Source: Ostrinia nubilalis
Taxonomy: Eukaryota > Arthropoda > Insecta > Lepidoptera > Crambidae
NCBI RefSeq assembly: GCF_963855985.1
Contig: NC_087096.1
Location: 3,100,001 to 3,164,000, forward strand
DNA: 64,000 nt
Reading direction: 5' to 3'
Shown here in pieces: positions 36,218-48,758 of this stretch. The notes below the pieces were generated by a model. It saw only the letters and a program-made list of their open reading frames with translations. It was not told the DNA's origin and did no database searches. Within the stretch, counting starts at the first letter, position 1. Each line of letters starts with the position of its first letter. The position numbers were made by a program, and so were the translations under genes.

Positions 36218-37247
36218 GTGTAGTACCCACCCAAAGTTGTCAAAAAGCTCGCAACAAATCTGTTACATTTATTACAGTTACAAAGGTTGTGTTGTCAACT
36301 TTTTGGCCACTTTAGATATCACAAACTAAAAACGCTGACAGTACTTACCTACCTACTTGCCAAATAGACAATCTAAGGTTATATCACAATTATGTGCATT
36401 TTTTCTGTTCCATATTTGGAATTATTGAGACATCCTATTATAACGTCATTGGATCTTATCATAACTGTAGTACCGAAGTAAAATAAACAATTTACAACCT
36501 CATAACTTTCGCAATAAGGTGAATTAATTCTAAAGCTGTATAAATGTTATTAAAGATAAATAATAAGGTTGTGTAAACACGGCGCTCTTTACCACGGGAT
36601 CAATGAATGGCATAATATTTATAATAACTTAATAAAGATGTAAACTGCTTTTCATTTTATTGCCCATTTTATGGAAATGGCATTAAAAGGAACATGATCC
36701 ACATCGAGTTTTAACATCAAAAGCTGCTAGGACTTCAAGATTATAGCTTAATAGAATCGGTTATAAAATGAAAAATATTAGTCAAGCAACATTTTACAGA
36801 TTGTCGATTGTTAAATACCATCTTATCTATTTTAAAGTCAAGAAATGTGGTCACTTAACATTTCCAATTTCCATTAACAATACTTTGAGAAAGCGGACAT
36901 TAAATTTTCATTATTGTAACACTAATTTCGGTATACGACTTCCTTTCTTAAAGGTTTGGGTTTATGAAGCAAATTGCATATCCTGCAACTTAAAATCTTG
37001 CCATAAACATCATCATTAACTAACTGTTAATTTAGCAACTACTACTATTTCCTTCGTGGGTCTCGCAGTACGTCTGCTCCTCTTGCTCGCTCGCTGTAGA
37101 CCAAATGAGTTGTTGATAAGTGTCAACAAGTGTATTGTAAGTTCTGTCTTTTGTAGATACAGACGATGTCACATTAAGCTTAACCTTATGCCATCTTATA
37201 GAGCTTTAAATAGGTGCTGTTTCATAGGCTAAAATCGACTACTATAA
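36218..37247. other. No gene recognised
   Basis: AT-rich; an 83-codon frame at 36768-37019 has no motif. Confidence 0.5.
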
Positions 37248-37385
37248 CCATTCCCACTTCTCGTTCCCACCGCTGCAACTCCTGTGTAGCCAAGATCTGC
37301 AGCTTTACCGCCAATAAATACCCAACCAGTGACGGTCAAGTTTGTCGCGGGTAAAGTTAAACTGTCATTGGACCCGCAACGAAAT
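37248..37385 (-). repeat. Repeat P, copy 2 (protein-like, longest frame)
   Basis: On the minus strand an uninterrupted frame reads CGSNDSLTLPATNLTVTGWV, then FIGGKAADLGYTGVAAVGTR. Copies 1, 3 and 4 carry recognisable variants. Another frame gives the shared FVAGPMTV followed by a stop in copies 2 and 3. I do not recognise the source protein. Confidence 0.5.
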
Positions 37386-37450
37386 TAATCAAAAGAACAT
37401 AGGAGGAGTTTGAAGTTAAGGTTCGACTTCCCTCTACCAAATCTACTGTA

Positions 37451-38507
37451 GGGGAGGATGGGGGAATTGCGGACGCGGGGTAAATACGGACTAGCAAGTA
37501 CCTACTCAATCCCTCCCCCCCGCGGCAGCCCGGTGCTGTCATCTGTTTCTTTCTGCCATTTTAATGCCACGCAAAAACTTACGACAGCCGGCTGCGCACA
37601 GTTTGAAAGGTAGGTAAAATTTTAAAAAAATGTGTATTTTGATCTAATTTCTAGTGTTTTTTAATTTAAGGGACTGGTCTGAATACTAAGTGATGGTAAA
37701 AAGTTATATTATCTATTGATAGCTTTGTCAATGAAGTTTGAATCGCCAATGTTTCTTTTTATGGAATGTTTTCATAACCTACAAATTTATCTCTTTGATT
37801 TAAAAATACCCAATTGGGTTAATTGCGGACAAGCCTTGCGGGGTAAATACGGACGTCTGCAATTACCCCTAATTCGATAAACTATTTAAAAATTTACCAA
37901 TAACTGGTACAAACGGGCAGTAAACAAAAAGCATTCCATCATTTTTACCAGCACACCAGAAAAAAAGAATCTAGAAGAAAAGGAACAAAATAAATTAGAC
38001 AAGAAAAGAAAAGCCCAAGAAAAACAAAATAAAACTACATCTAATAAGCTAAAAGGATCAAAGGGTGTAAGAAATCTAAATTATTTTGAAAATGAAGGAA
38101 ATGTTGATTACTTTTGCATTTATTGTCAGGAAAAGTACTACGTTCATCCAATCGCCGAAGACTGGATTAGGTGTTTAAAGTGTAACAAGTGGGCACATGA
38201 GAACTGCACTGCAGGAAGTTCTTCTAAAGGCTTTACTTGTGGTTTTTGTCTGTGATGTGGACCTGTCCGTAATTAACCCAGCGTTAGTCCGAATTTACCC
38301 CGAGCGCTGCGGGTAATTACGGACAGACAAGGTTTTGTTTTTGCTAAAAATATTCCATTTGTTGATTGATCTCGTTTAATAAGTATAACTGTTTTTGTAG
38401 ATGTTTAACTAAAGATTAATAATTAATAAAGAAAATCTGATTATTACTAATAGTACGAATGTTGTGCGTTATTTCCCTTCAGCGTCCGCAATTCCCCCAC
38501 TCTCCCC
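37451..38507. mobile_element. Pogo-like DNA transposon, internally deleted (1057 bp)
   Basis: GGGGAGGATGGGGGAATTGC at the left and the complement of GGGGAGAGTGGGGGAATTGC at the right form inverted ends of at least 28 bp, extending into GGACGC. TA dinucleotides flank both ends (37449-37450 and 38508-38509), as for Tc1/mariner/pogo insertion. The motif GGGTAATTRCGGAC and its variants recur at about 37463, 37817, 37838, 37855, 38265, 38287, 38310 and 38483, in both orientations. Inside lies a transposase-like fragment ending in a zinc finger. Most of a transposase, including any DDE domain, is missing. Confidence 0.75.
37887..38255 (+). pseudogene. Transposase C-terminal fragment with PHD-like zinc finger
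   Basis: The frame is open for 122 codons from just after a TAA at 37884 to the TGA at 38253-38255. It has no ATG at its start. The first half is very lysine- and glutamate-rich and probably a coiled, nuclear segment. The last 50 residues place cysteines and histidine as CIYC, then WIRCLKC, WAHENC and FTCGFC, the Cys4-His-Cys3 pattern of PHD fingers. Pogo/Tigger- and piggyBac-type transposases in insects often end in a zinc finger like this with a W-x-x-C-x-x-C-x-x-W-x-H-x-x-C core. The acceptor-like GGGCAG at 37915-37920 could mark a last exon. No stop codons interrupt it. Because the catalytic part is missing, the copy cannot encode a transposase itself. Confidence 0.7.
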
Positions 38508-38509
38508 TA

Positions 38510-38788
38510 CATAGATGTCTTTTATACGAAAATACTCGTCTCTCAACAAGTCCCACAACTCACCCGCCCGACGTAATGGTGTTGAAATAGTGCCCACAAT
38601 GAAATTCAAATTTGTTCAAGTTACAGTTCCAATGCAGAACGTGCAGCCTCCGGGCAGTGGATTTCGAACATCAATGGATTTATTCGCATCTTATCTTACA
38701 TTCAAATCAAGAACATTTACACGTATTTCAGTAACTACTAGCTATGCGATTTGAATTAATAGTAACTTTACTTCCGCATTTATAAAAT
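38510..38788. other. No gene recognised
   Basis: A 79-codon frame (38515-38754) carries no recognisable motif. Confidence 0.45.
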
Positions 38789-39014
38789 ACTAGCTTTCCA
38801 CACGCGGCTTCGCCTGCGTGGAATTTTGTCTGTCACAGAAAAACTGTATCGCGCGCGTCCCTATTTCAAAAACCGGGATAAAAACTATCCTATGTCCTTT
38901 CCCGGGACTCGAACTATCTCTATGCCTTTCATCAAAATCGGTTCAGTGGTTTAGGCGTGAAAGCGTGACAGACAGAAAGACAGAGTTACTTTCGCATTCA
39001 TAATATTAGTATAG
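38789..39014 (+). repeat. Short interspersed element, family A, copy 3
   Basis: It starts ACTAGCTTTCCACACGCGGC and matches the other family A copies. It has a small deletion near 38925 and a mutated CAGA tract at about 38968-38981, and ends TAATATTAGTATAG. Confidence 0.85.
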
Positions 39015-39027
39015 AAAAATCTATGTA

Positions 39028-39080
39028 GAACAAGGCAGGTATTTGACCGCAATCGCACCTGATTTTAAGTGAGATGCTTT
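39028..39080 (-). repeat. Family 3 retrotransposon 3' UTR fragment
   Basis: ACAAGGCAGGTATTTGACCG followed by CAATCGCACCTGATTTTAAG and TGAGATGC matches the reversed 3' UTR of the element at 58573-58640. It directly follows a family A element. Confidence 0.65.
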
Positions 39081-40850
39081 CTAGAAGTCAAAGCAAATAC
39101 ATTCAAATATTAAATATTATGAATTACCTGAACTGATAATGTAACGGACAATAAAAAATAATCTTTAAGTTCTTTAATACATAGTAGTTACTTTGCTTTG
39201 GTCCACTAATCAAAATAAATAAACCGCATCGGCAATTTCACGCACCAAATCTAATTACGAGTCACAGCTGTTACCTGTATAAGGCTTAGTAGTTAGTTAA
39301 TCGCTTCTCTAACAAGATAACTAGCGACCACTCAGGACTAATATGGGCGAGTGCCACAGACTATATTTTACAACAAATGTTACAATAGTCAAAGAGGCCG
39401 AGACGTCCACGTCACTGCTTTGGATCGGAGTTGATTGAGTCGCGCGCGCAACGATTCTTCAATATCAATTGTGGTAAGGTCCTTATTTGATGAACAAAGT
39501 TAAGCCGCTTATTAACTATGAATAAACTTGTAGTTACCACTACCTGGGTTTATTAATGGGACTTTCGATATGCGAAATTTGTGCTAGCATTATGCAGTTA
39601 TAGTTCAGACAAATTAAGTTTATTTATTTTAAAAGTACGCCATATTTCTATCTGTACTCTTCAACGTTCCGCTGAAAGAAACCTCTTACCATTATATTTT
39701 CTTGCTTGACTCTCTCATATGAAAATCTGTTTGAACTACAAATCATCTACGTAAGCTTCTAAACTAAATGAATTGGTAAAATTGATATTGACACAGATAA
39801 TTTATGTAGAGCGGCCTAGAAACACTAAAGTTCTCTTACTTTAGTAATAAAATTTAGAGTCTTAAAGCTAAAGTTTTATGGGCGATGATCCCTAAGGCTA
39901 TCTATTTAACCATTATTATTATTTGTTGGCATATAAATCGCCCAAATCAGGAGTTTTAGTGACATTCACACTGCCTCTATAGGAGCTATTTTCGTTATCA
40001 GTGGATTAAAATAATAAAATAACAGTAATATTGTTTATTATATTCTATCTTCAGCCATAAGGTTCCGAACGACTTAAGCCGAACATAATGAATATCCATG
40101 TCTCCTATCGAAAATGAGCTGCAAACGTCTTCTCGAACCCTTTTAGGGACAGCAATTCTGATGATGCTACAAGATATTTCTATGGCACCCATAATTGGTC
40201 AGCTATGGTCGCCACAGCAAATACGTTACATACGACAGGCAAAATGATGGCATAATAAGGTATTTACGAGTGCTCTACCAACTGAATCGCTAATATACAA
40301 TGTTACATCAAACTTGGATTTATGTGACAACCTACAAGAATACAGATCATTTACTTGTGACTATTAGAAAGCAGTTGGAGCAAACTTTATTTATTTACAT
40401 TGCGGATGATAAAAAGGTAAGATATGAAAATGGTGTGACAATGTCATAAACATCACTTGAGTCGCCACAAGAAGCACATAAATCTAGCTGATGAACAATT
40501 TATGAGATGTAGCTCCAGTTTTTAATAGAACTAACTAGCACAATAAAATAGAGGCTCATGTTAGAAATGAAATACAACGCAATGATGTTTCTGCCTTTTA
40601 TGCAGTCAAAGTTATGATGAGGATGAGGAGAAGCACATTGATCTAAAAACTGAACTTAATACAATTAACCTAGGTAGTTAAGTATGATAACTATTTTGAG
40701 GTAGAATCAAGACTTAAATACGAATATAATTATAGTCCGGAAGATTTAAAAAAATATGCTTAGAATGTCCATCAGACGCTGAATGTCACTTGATGAATTT
40801 TCTTTTATCCGTCTAAATGTATAAAAAAGCTGCTACTAATCTAAACAAGA
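39081..40850. other. No gene recognised
   Basis: AT-rich; a GC patch at 39395-39455 includes TCGCGCGCGC but no open frame. A minus-strand frame at 39998-40192 has no motif. Confidence 0.5.
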
Positions 40851-40987
40851 CGTTCCCACCTTTCGTTCCCGCCATTGCAACTCCTGTGTAGCCAGGATCT
40901 ACAGCTTGATCGCCAATAAAAACCCAACCAGTGAAGGTCAAAGTACCGGAGGAAAATTAAACTGTCATTGGACCCGCAACGAATTTA
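40851..40987 (-). repeat. Repeat P, copy 3 (protein-like)
   Basis: On the minus strand one frame reads TFTGWVFIGDQAVDPGYTGV followed by AMAGTKGG. The CGSNDSL block is present upstream but shifted by a small deletion. It aligns with copy 2 over the full 137 bases. Confidence 0.5.
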
Positions 40988-41357
40988 AGGCGAAATCTGC
41001 TAATCTAGACAACTATCAAAGTATCAATACGCCCTAAGTTATAATATGGTTGGCCCATCCCAAGGTCGCCGACCCCTGGCCTATATCATTGCTAACTGCA
41101 ACCAGTACACCGGCTGTAATAGAAATGCCTTCAGGCACCTCTTTGTTGTACAAACCAGACTCTTAGTAGGAACACTTCATTTCCGAGCTTCCATTTTGTA
41201 TTATTTGTTGGAAAAGAGAGCGGGAAACGTACGAGTTTCTAATCCATTGGTTAATCCATAGCTACCATTTTGATTGTTATAATTATAAGGAAATCCTTTT
41301 CCATCACTTGACACTTAAGTAACGACACCATCAATATTTATTTCGAGAGTCCAAGTC
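40988..41357. other. No gene recognised
   Basis: A 71-codon frame at 41046-41261 has no recognisable motif. Confidence 0.45.
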
Positions 41358-41486
41358 TGACCCTGGTTTGCACCATCTTACTTCAACTAGGCTTAACAAA
41401 CGTCAAAAGTATGTCGAACTGCAAAAAAAAAATACTGGTTAAAGTTATAGTTTCAGTTAAAGGTTAAGGTGATGCAACTCTGGTCA
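41358..41486. mobile_element. MITE family G, copy 3 (diverged)
   Basis: CTGGTTTGCACCATCTTACT and a partner containing GTGATGCAACTCTGG, with ACAAACGTCAAAAGTATGTC inside, identify an older copy. Confidence 0.65.
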
Positions 41487-43074
41487 ACTTTGGTTATTAT
41501 AATGATACACGATAGAAAATTAACACCAAGGATTTTGGAAGAGCTAGTTCAGAGAGCTAGTTGAGTTTCAAGTGAATTGCCTCCACTGCCACCCTGTAAG
41601 CTGACAGGTTAATAAAATACAGTGAAAATAACACTGCTTCAGTGTAACTTACATTGGGTTGGGTTACACGTCCGAGGTGTATGACGGAGATTACAGGTCG
41701 TGTTTTATAGAGCAACAGTTTAATAGGCAGATGATAAAACCAAAATTACCGTACACAATCGTTGTTTATCTAAGAAACCTTAATGGTCATGGCTTAGACG
41801 TAAACCTTCTGGTTTTTTTGCATTACCTCGTAGTACAGTCGTGTAGGAAAAAATAACTTTATTTATTCATTTATGACCTGCATATGTATACTAGAATGTC
41901 GTCTTGGAATCATTTTCATTTTTAAAAGTGCAAAATTTTCCACTATTAAATATTTAAACGGCACGTTTTTTTTACTTATAAAAGAACGTTATTCATAGCT
42001 GAAAAGCGTCTTTAGATTAAGCAGATTTTGATTTGATATCGACTTTATACTGTATTATTTTAAAGTACGATCCGTAAAATTAAATGTAGATAACTTCTTT
42101 TAGATAAAAGTTTATATTTCTAAAGCTGAGTGTAGATGGCGCGTAATTCGTGCTATTATTGGCCCGTTACATTACACGGTGATTGGCTTATTTGCATAAT
42201 ATCCTTCATGTGGGGTTTATTATGTGTTCGAGGAACCAAAGCCAGCCGAGCAAAGTTGCTGTGTTGCCTAGCAACATTACATAGCAACTTCGACTACTTT
42301 CTAGACTTAACTTCTAAGAATACCCCCTAAATATTCGAAGGCACTTTATAATACTTCAGTCGTCGTATTTCTTCTCTTCTTGTCTTATGGATAAAGCTGC
42401 TTGATTTTCAGGAAAGAAAAAGATGTAAGGATTCTTATTAAACTTACAAAGTGCTGAAACACTCTTCAAAATAGAATCGATAAAAACCAGTAGAATCTAC
42501 CAAAAAACATGCTAAATCATTTTTAAAAGGAATTCTCCAACAATACTCCTGCGCTTGTCACGCGCGAATCGTGTGGCGCCCAGCGGTGTCAAATGATGAT
42601 ATCAACGCAAAATATCAATGCGAAATCGATTCAGACTGCAAAAAAGCTCGCGAAGCTATTAAAAGTATTGAAGATCTTCATCTGTCTCTCTCACTACCCC
42701 TATGAAGTAACAAAGACAGGTAAATCGGATACATCAAGTCCTTTTGCAAAGTGGACACCAGAGTAGCCACCCATTGTGGGCGGCCTACAATGTTGCACTC
42801 CTAACATTTTATAGTATACTAAATTAGACGAAGCGTCCTGAGATATGATCCAGCTTTGGAACTGCTCGGGTTGGTTACAAAATGTGTGTTTTACCATGAT
42901 CACAAGTATTTTAGCCAACAAATGGTTATGTCTTATTTGCGTGTTTCGACGATGTAAAGAACATCAAGTGAGTATCATGCTCTAGATTATAGTGGAACAC
43001 TTTTTTTTGATGCATACAAAAGATGCGACCAAAATAAAGTAGTAGTTTGGTAAGTAACGAGATCTTTGTAGATC
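41487..43074. other. No gene recognised; weak minus-strand frame at 42700-42921
   Basis: A 73-codon minus-strand frame (42700-42921) contains DASSNLVYYKMLGVQHCRPP and GGYSGV, and ends in a stop. It looks mildly protein-like but has no splice or family support. The rest is AT-rich. Confidence 0.45.
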
Positions 43075-43076
43075 AG

Positions 43077-43256
43077 TGTGCCTACCATGAGTTTACGTTA
43101 GGTGAGCTCGCTAGCGAATACGTCAAAAAATTCTATGAAGATTTTATTTCTTGAAAGTAGCCGCTAGGGGCACTGCACAATATGTCATACATTTAAATGT
43201 CATTTTTTTACGCAGTCGCTAGCGAGCACACCTAACGTAAACTCATGGTAGGCACT
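43077..43256. mobile_element. MITE with 40-bp inverted ends
   Basis: TGCCTACCATGAGTTTACGT at the left, extending into TAGGTGAGCTCGCTAGCG, is mirrored at the right by CGCTAGCGAGCACACCTAAC extending into GTAAACTCATGGTAGGCA. The core holds no gene. CAGTG occurs near both ends (43074 and 43257), but the exact target duplication is unclear. Confidence 0.75.
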
Positions 43257-43258
43257 CA

Positions 43259-46200
43259 GTGTCTCTAGATAAACTGTAGTTAACTTTATCGAAAATGCAC
43301 ATTCTTAAACAAATTAAACGAGTCACGGAAAAATGAAAAGTTTTCATTGGTTAACAATTATCAGCACAATTATCACCAAAACATATTATGCAAAATTGTT
43401 GAAAAGCATCTCACGTCTTGCCAAAAACACCTCGATACCGCTTTGAGATGCATACTGCGGTCTTTTAGCTAATATTACATTCATTTTGCATCAATTTTCG
43501 CAATTACCGTAATTGTAAAGCACTAGGCATGTTAACACAAATTGATATTTTCTAATAATACTCGACCAGTGTCAGCATACCACAATGTATGTCCTGACAA
43601 GAAGCGCCGGGAATCGAACGAGTTAATCTGGTCCGCGTTCATACATTTTCATAAGCATGGGAATACCTAAACGACGGCGATTGTGTGGAACCTGTTGTGT
43701 TGAAGGGGATAGATGAGTACAGGCAATAGACAAGGATGGAGGTTGACAGGAGAATCTCACTTTTTTGCTAAAATATTTATTTTGCACAGGTGCTAGATCT
43801 ATACAGGCTTTATTTATAATACTTAGTTATTATTTTTAATTAGGGAAATAACTTAAAACTAATAGGATTATAATAGATGGTGCACATTATAATATGTCAC
43901 GGCTAAAAACTACTGGACAAGCTTTTAGAATAGCCTACACTAATGCTCGTAATAATTACAAAGAGGAAAAAAATATTTTATGACGAATGAAGTCAATAGC
44001 TACCAGACCATTAGAATGCCACATTATTCCGGAGTAACATAAAGTATAGCTGACTGAAATTCACTGACTACGACCAGAACTGCGGGTACCTACAAGCTGC
44101 TATTGTGTATTTATTCACGGGCGGATTTCAAATCCCGTAGAACAAAATGCAGACGAAATGAAATAATGACAACATTTTATCGATGTTCAGTTGTTGTTAG
44201 TTAGCTCTCAAACCACTTTGCACTTACTATAATATTATCCTCTAAACTTATTCGAAAATCCATCCATGCCTTTACAATAACGAATAAAAACAACTGCAAT
44301 AATTACAAAGCTTTCATAAATGCATTCCGGCGAACAATTTCATTGTACCGCCACGAACAAGTTACAATCAATATTAGATCTTACAGCACTTAACTTACGA
44401 GTACATTTCATTGGCATGACTGTACAATAATAGTAGCATAAAGAATCTAATGACAACTAAACGGATAGCGATAAAACCTCCGATGACTGTAATTGTTCAC
44501 GGAGGGCAGTAAAGGATAAAATACACATCGCGTGCCGAATAGAAGCCGTTTTTAATAGTGTTGGGAAGTAGTCGATAGTTAATCAAAGGAATAAATAAAA
44601 TGAGAATGCATATATGCAGTGATTGCTGCAGAGCATTGTCATTTATTTTTATTGTTGTAATCAAATAAACATTTAACACTGCGCCATCTAATTCTAGATC
44701 CAAACTTGAAAGTTTGTATTATGGGCCAAACATCGAATAAGTATTAAAATTATCTAAAACAAATGTTTATATTGTGCAGGGACCGTACCCGAAACCTGTG
44801 GCAATAATTTGGGATAAATCCGACGCGTAATCCATTAGGTTAGAAGGCCATCAATTATTTTGCTTATAGGGAAACATTTTGTTTACTTCATCGTCGTTGC
44901 TTGAATTCGGTTGTATAGATTTGCAGCTTTTTTTTGGTACATCAGCAAATATAATTAATTATTTTCATTTGTTTTATTTTGCTCGTTTAATGCAGTATGT
45001 TTAATATGCTAATTCAAGGCCTGAAATAAATTTGAAATAGTTTAATGTTTTCCAATTTGTATTCAGCAACGCCAAACGATTATACAGTTGCAATTTGTAG
45101 CGAACATCACCATAATAAAGACGGTACCATTTGCATGAGCTAGCTACCGATGCTCATTTGTTCGCCGGCTGCAACGACTGCGTGTACGAGTAAAATATTA
45201 AAACTGCGTGCTGGGAGTCTGAGAGATAGGGACACACTGGCGACATGAATGGTCAACTTACTCATATTTTATTGACTGATTTAATAGTAGGATCACCGGG
45301 CTTGTATAGTCACGTACCGGATTAGCCACCCATATTAGCGGTAGTCAAAGCAATTCTTTGATACTCAGAAACATAGTCGTAACTGAAAATCCTGTCTCTA
45401 GTGGCCATGTTATCATTTAATCAATGCAAAATGGAGCAAAATATACGAATGTTTGATTATACAAACCTGTTAAAATTTTATATAGAAACATTTTTGTGGT
45501 TTTACAGTTAAGTAGATCGACTTTATTCCTCAAACAGCAGAGTAGTGTGTCACAAACGTTGAATATTCGTGTTTACACTACATATTCGAGCTCCGATACC
45601 ATTTGGTATAATTTATCGATATTAGAACATTCCAGCTCGCGTGTGTCGGTCCCAGGGTCCGTTCCCGGGCGTGCAAAGATTATAACTTCTCTCTTGACAT
45701 CATTTGCGACAATAACTCTTTGAAATTCACAGGTTTATTGCGCATATAATTATCTAGCACCTAATAAGGGTTGTGTTACACAGATGGCTTAGAAAGTAGG
45801 GTAATGCAAACCTGTTTCAGATTTCATTGAGGTGGACAATTTCCTTTTTGATGATTTATTAAGTCTGTCAATTGTTTTTCGTTGTCTAGAAAGGACAATA
45901 CCTCTTGCCCAAAATTTCGTATTTATACCTACTTTTGACAACAAATAAAACTATTTTGATAATAATAGATCATACAGTAAAAACTTTTTGTAGCAAACCG
46001 AAACTTAAAACATTCTGTGTGAGATAAGCTGAAATCTACGTGGAAAATGCCGCAAAAATAAGGTAGTTCAAACATTAATATTTTAAGAGAGATTTTTGGC
46101 CAATTCGATATACACTTAAACAAAGCCTAAAGCTCACAACAAAGCCTGACCTGAGAACACGTAATTAGAAAAGCTTTGAACATAAATACGCGTTCACCAG

Positions 46201-46323
46201 CGCTGTATCGCGGGTTCACACCCCGGATCACGAACTCTACGAGTACAACTCTAAATTTGATACCAGCACGCTGTAAGGTAGGAAGTAAGGGATACTTCAC
46301 ATAGGGGATATGTACAACTATAC
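43259..46323. other. No gene recognised; tRNA-like B box at 43608
   Basis: On the minus strand, CGTTCGATTCCCGG at about 43607-43620 is a good tRNA B box, but no full tRNA can be folded, so a SINE remnant is likelier. A weaker GGTTCACACCC on the plus strand at about 46214 may be similar. Otherwise AT-rich. Confidence 0.45.
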
Positions 46324-46353
46324 AAGAATAAGAATAAGAATAAGAATAAGAAT
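46324..46353. repeat. Microsatellite (AAGAAT)5
   Basis: Five near-perfect tandem copies of AAGAAT. Confidence 0.9.
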
Positions 46354-48637
46354 GATGAACTTAATATTATGTGGCATGTAATCACGAATAACATATGGCA
46401 GGATAACGGGGAAAAAAACATAGTTGTCTGTCAAAACACCGATAACATATTCGAAGTCCATTTAAATACGAAATCATTTCGGAATCCGAAAAGATATTAT
46501 GTTTTTAGTCTTGTTCAATTTACTTGATTCAAGTGATATTCTAGAAAAGGATGATTTTAAATGGTCGACAACAATCGAGACTGTTTTTTTTATTTTCACT
46601 CGAAAAGATAACAAACGCTGATCTAATTTTAAAATATATTATCCCTGCGCTGATCTCTCACGTTTTATGGTGGTAAATGTAACTTACCGTTTAATAAGTA
46701 AGCTCATTAACCGTAACTGTCTAACTAATCATTGACAGCATCTCGAGATATCTTGATTAAAAAAATGTTAATCGATTTGATTTCTCTACGATATGTGACT
46801 AAAATCGAATATCACTCGATTAGAACCGAGCTGTAAATCAGGCCCAAGCTAGACAGGCGGTATAAAGGCTACTTTACATCGCAACACATGTCGGCCGACG
46901 TTATCGGCGATCGCTATCGTCCGCATCGCGAGATATCGACATCGATTCGATCCTGAATAAATTGCTCGACTTGTTTATGGGTTTTTGTTGCGCATTGTTT
47001 ATGCCTCGAGAGTGGCGGACAATTTCCCAAATGATATGCAAGACGTCTTTTATTAGTAACTACTTTGAAACTTTTATATGAATATTTAACTTGTTTCAAC
47101 AATCAAACTTATTGTCTGGCCTAACATGTGTGTACCTACTGTGGTATCTACTAACTAGGACGGATAAACGTTCAAATCACAATAATCTTGGGTCTTGATA
47201 TAGGTACCTACTCGTAAGTGCTAGTCTAAGCCCTTATCGCACTGATATAATTTGCTTTTGATGGAATTTTTTTGGAACTCGCAAAAGCTGGTGTTTTAAT
47301 ATACATATAAAAAAAAAATTAAAAAAAAAAAGATCTTGTAAATATACGATCATCATCATTTGCAAATATAACCATCATCATCATTTGTAAATATTGTCTC
47401 GCATCAATGTCTTTTTCAGTTTGCTCGTAGAAAATTGCGAAAAACTATCCTACTCTCTCAAAACTTAATAAAAGTAACCTAATAATAACAACATCCAATT
47501 AAAAAAAAAAACATTGATTCTGGTAGCAAAATACCAGTTAAAAAAAAATCTGCTATTTGCAACACCCGGCCAACACGCTGTCATAATTTCAATATTACGA
47601 ATAAAATTTATTTTTTAAGAAGTTTTGTATAATTTGATTGCACTGATCCGCTTTTATATTTCAATGGAAATTAAAGGCAAATACTTGAATAAATAATACG
47701 TTGTTTCATTTAAATATTATTAGGTACGTCCATTGCTTCAACTCAATTTGCATCCGTAATGCTTAAATAAAACTGTTAATTTGATGTTATAAATCCTTAT
47801 TGTCCTGTCAACCCATTTCCTTAGGCGATATTCAAGAATGACTAGGCTTTGCCTCCTATGATTTTAATACAGGGTGGTAAGATACGGTTAATTCAGTGAT
47901 TTTAAGGGTAAGCCAGATGAATTCCTGAAAATGTCCCGACATTTTAAATATTAGTTTAGTTAAGATAAATACAATAAGGTTTAAAAAAATTTGCTCTTAA
48001 AGTACAAGTTTAAATAAAATATTAGCTCTTAAAGTACTAAGTAGCTTCCATACATTCATTTTATTCACGGCTTTTCATTGCCCTAAGGATGAAGGCCCAT
48101 ACTCGCACAGTACAAACACTATTTTGCACTGATATGCTATCACTACTTTGATTTTTACCATTTTATTGGGTAGGTAGGTATATCAGTGCCAACTGACAGC
48201 CCGTATTAGAACAGATATTTGTCTTAGTATCAGATTTAGATATCAAGTAGATATTGACTGTAATTACAGTTCACATTCCTACCCGTAATTATAGATCCAA
48301 TTAAACACATTTAAAATTGACAAAATAAGGGCAAGCTGAACAAACAGAATTATTTCCGCTGTTCTAGAAACGCGAGCATTCCTGTGGCATGTGCAACATG
48401 TTCCAACGACCTTTAATTAATCCGCGCGCACGTGTAGACGGGCTGGCGCGATCAGTAATCGCGCGATCTCGATAATCTCGCGCTATCGCTACGATCTCGC
48501 TATCGGCGCTATCGGCGGATGCGTCCGGCGCGCGCTGATGTAAGGCTATACACACATGATACGATTGGTGATATTTGCTGGTAGGGATGCTGCGCCATGC
48601 CACGCTGCCTCTGTAAACGAAAGGAATAACGCGACTC
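46354..48637. other. No gene recognised; CpG-rich islands at 46890 and 48420
   Basis: Two GC-rich islets stand out: 46890-46945 and 48418-48545. The latter is rich in CGCGATCTCG, TCGCTATCG and CGGCGCTATCGGCGG. A minus-strand frame crosses the second one without motif support. A-rich runs lie at 47308-47330. The remainder is AT-rich. Confidence 0.5.
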
Positions 48638-48758
48638 TAAGGTTGAGTTGCACCACCTAACTTTAACTGTAACTATAATCGGTGCTTTTAGGGTTTTTGT
48701 ATGGAGTTTGTCAGATTTTTGACGTTAAAGTTAAAGTAAGATGGTGCAACCCAGCCTA
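48638..48758. mobile_element. MITE family G, copy 4 (reversed)
   Basis: AAGGTTGAGTTGCACCACCT at the left and AAGATGGTGCAACCCAGCCT at the right enclose a core carrying the complement of the family's ACGTCAAAAATCTGACAAAC. Confidence 0.8.

Noticed and set aside
36236..36306. MITE bounded by AGTTGTCAAAAAG and GTTGTCAACTTTTTGG
   Set aside because: The two blocks do not pair as a clean inverted repeat and no duplication flanks them.
43607..43620. tRNA gene
   Set aside because: Only a B box is present; no A box at the right spacing and no cloverleaf could be traced.
47878..47900. Transposon end at ATACAGGGTGGTAAGATACGG
   Set aside because: No inverted partner or target duplication could be found nearby.
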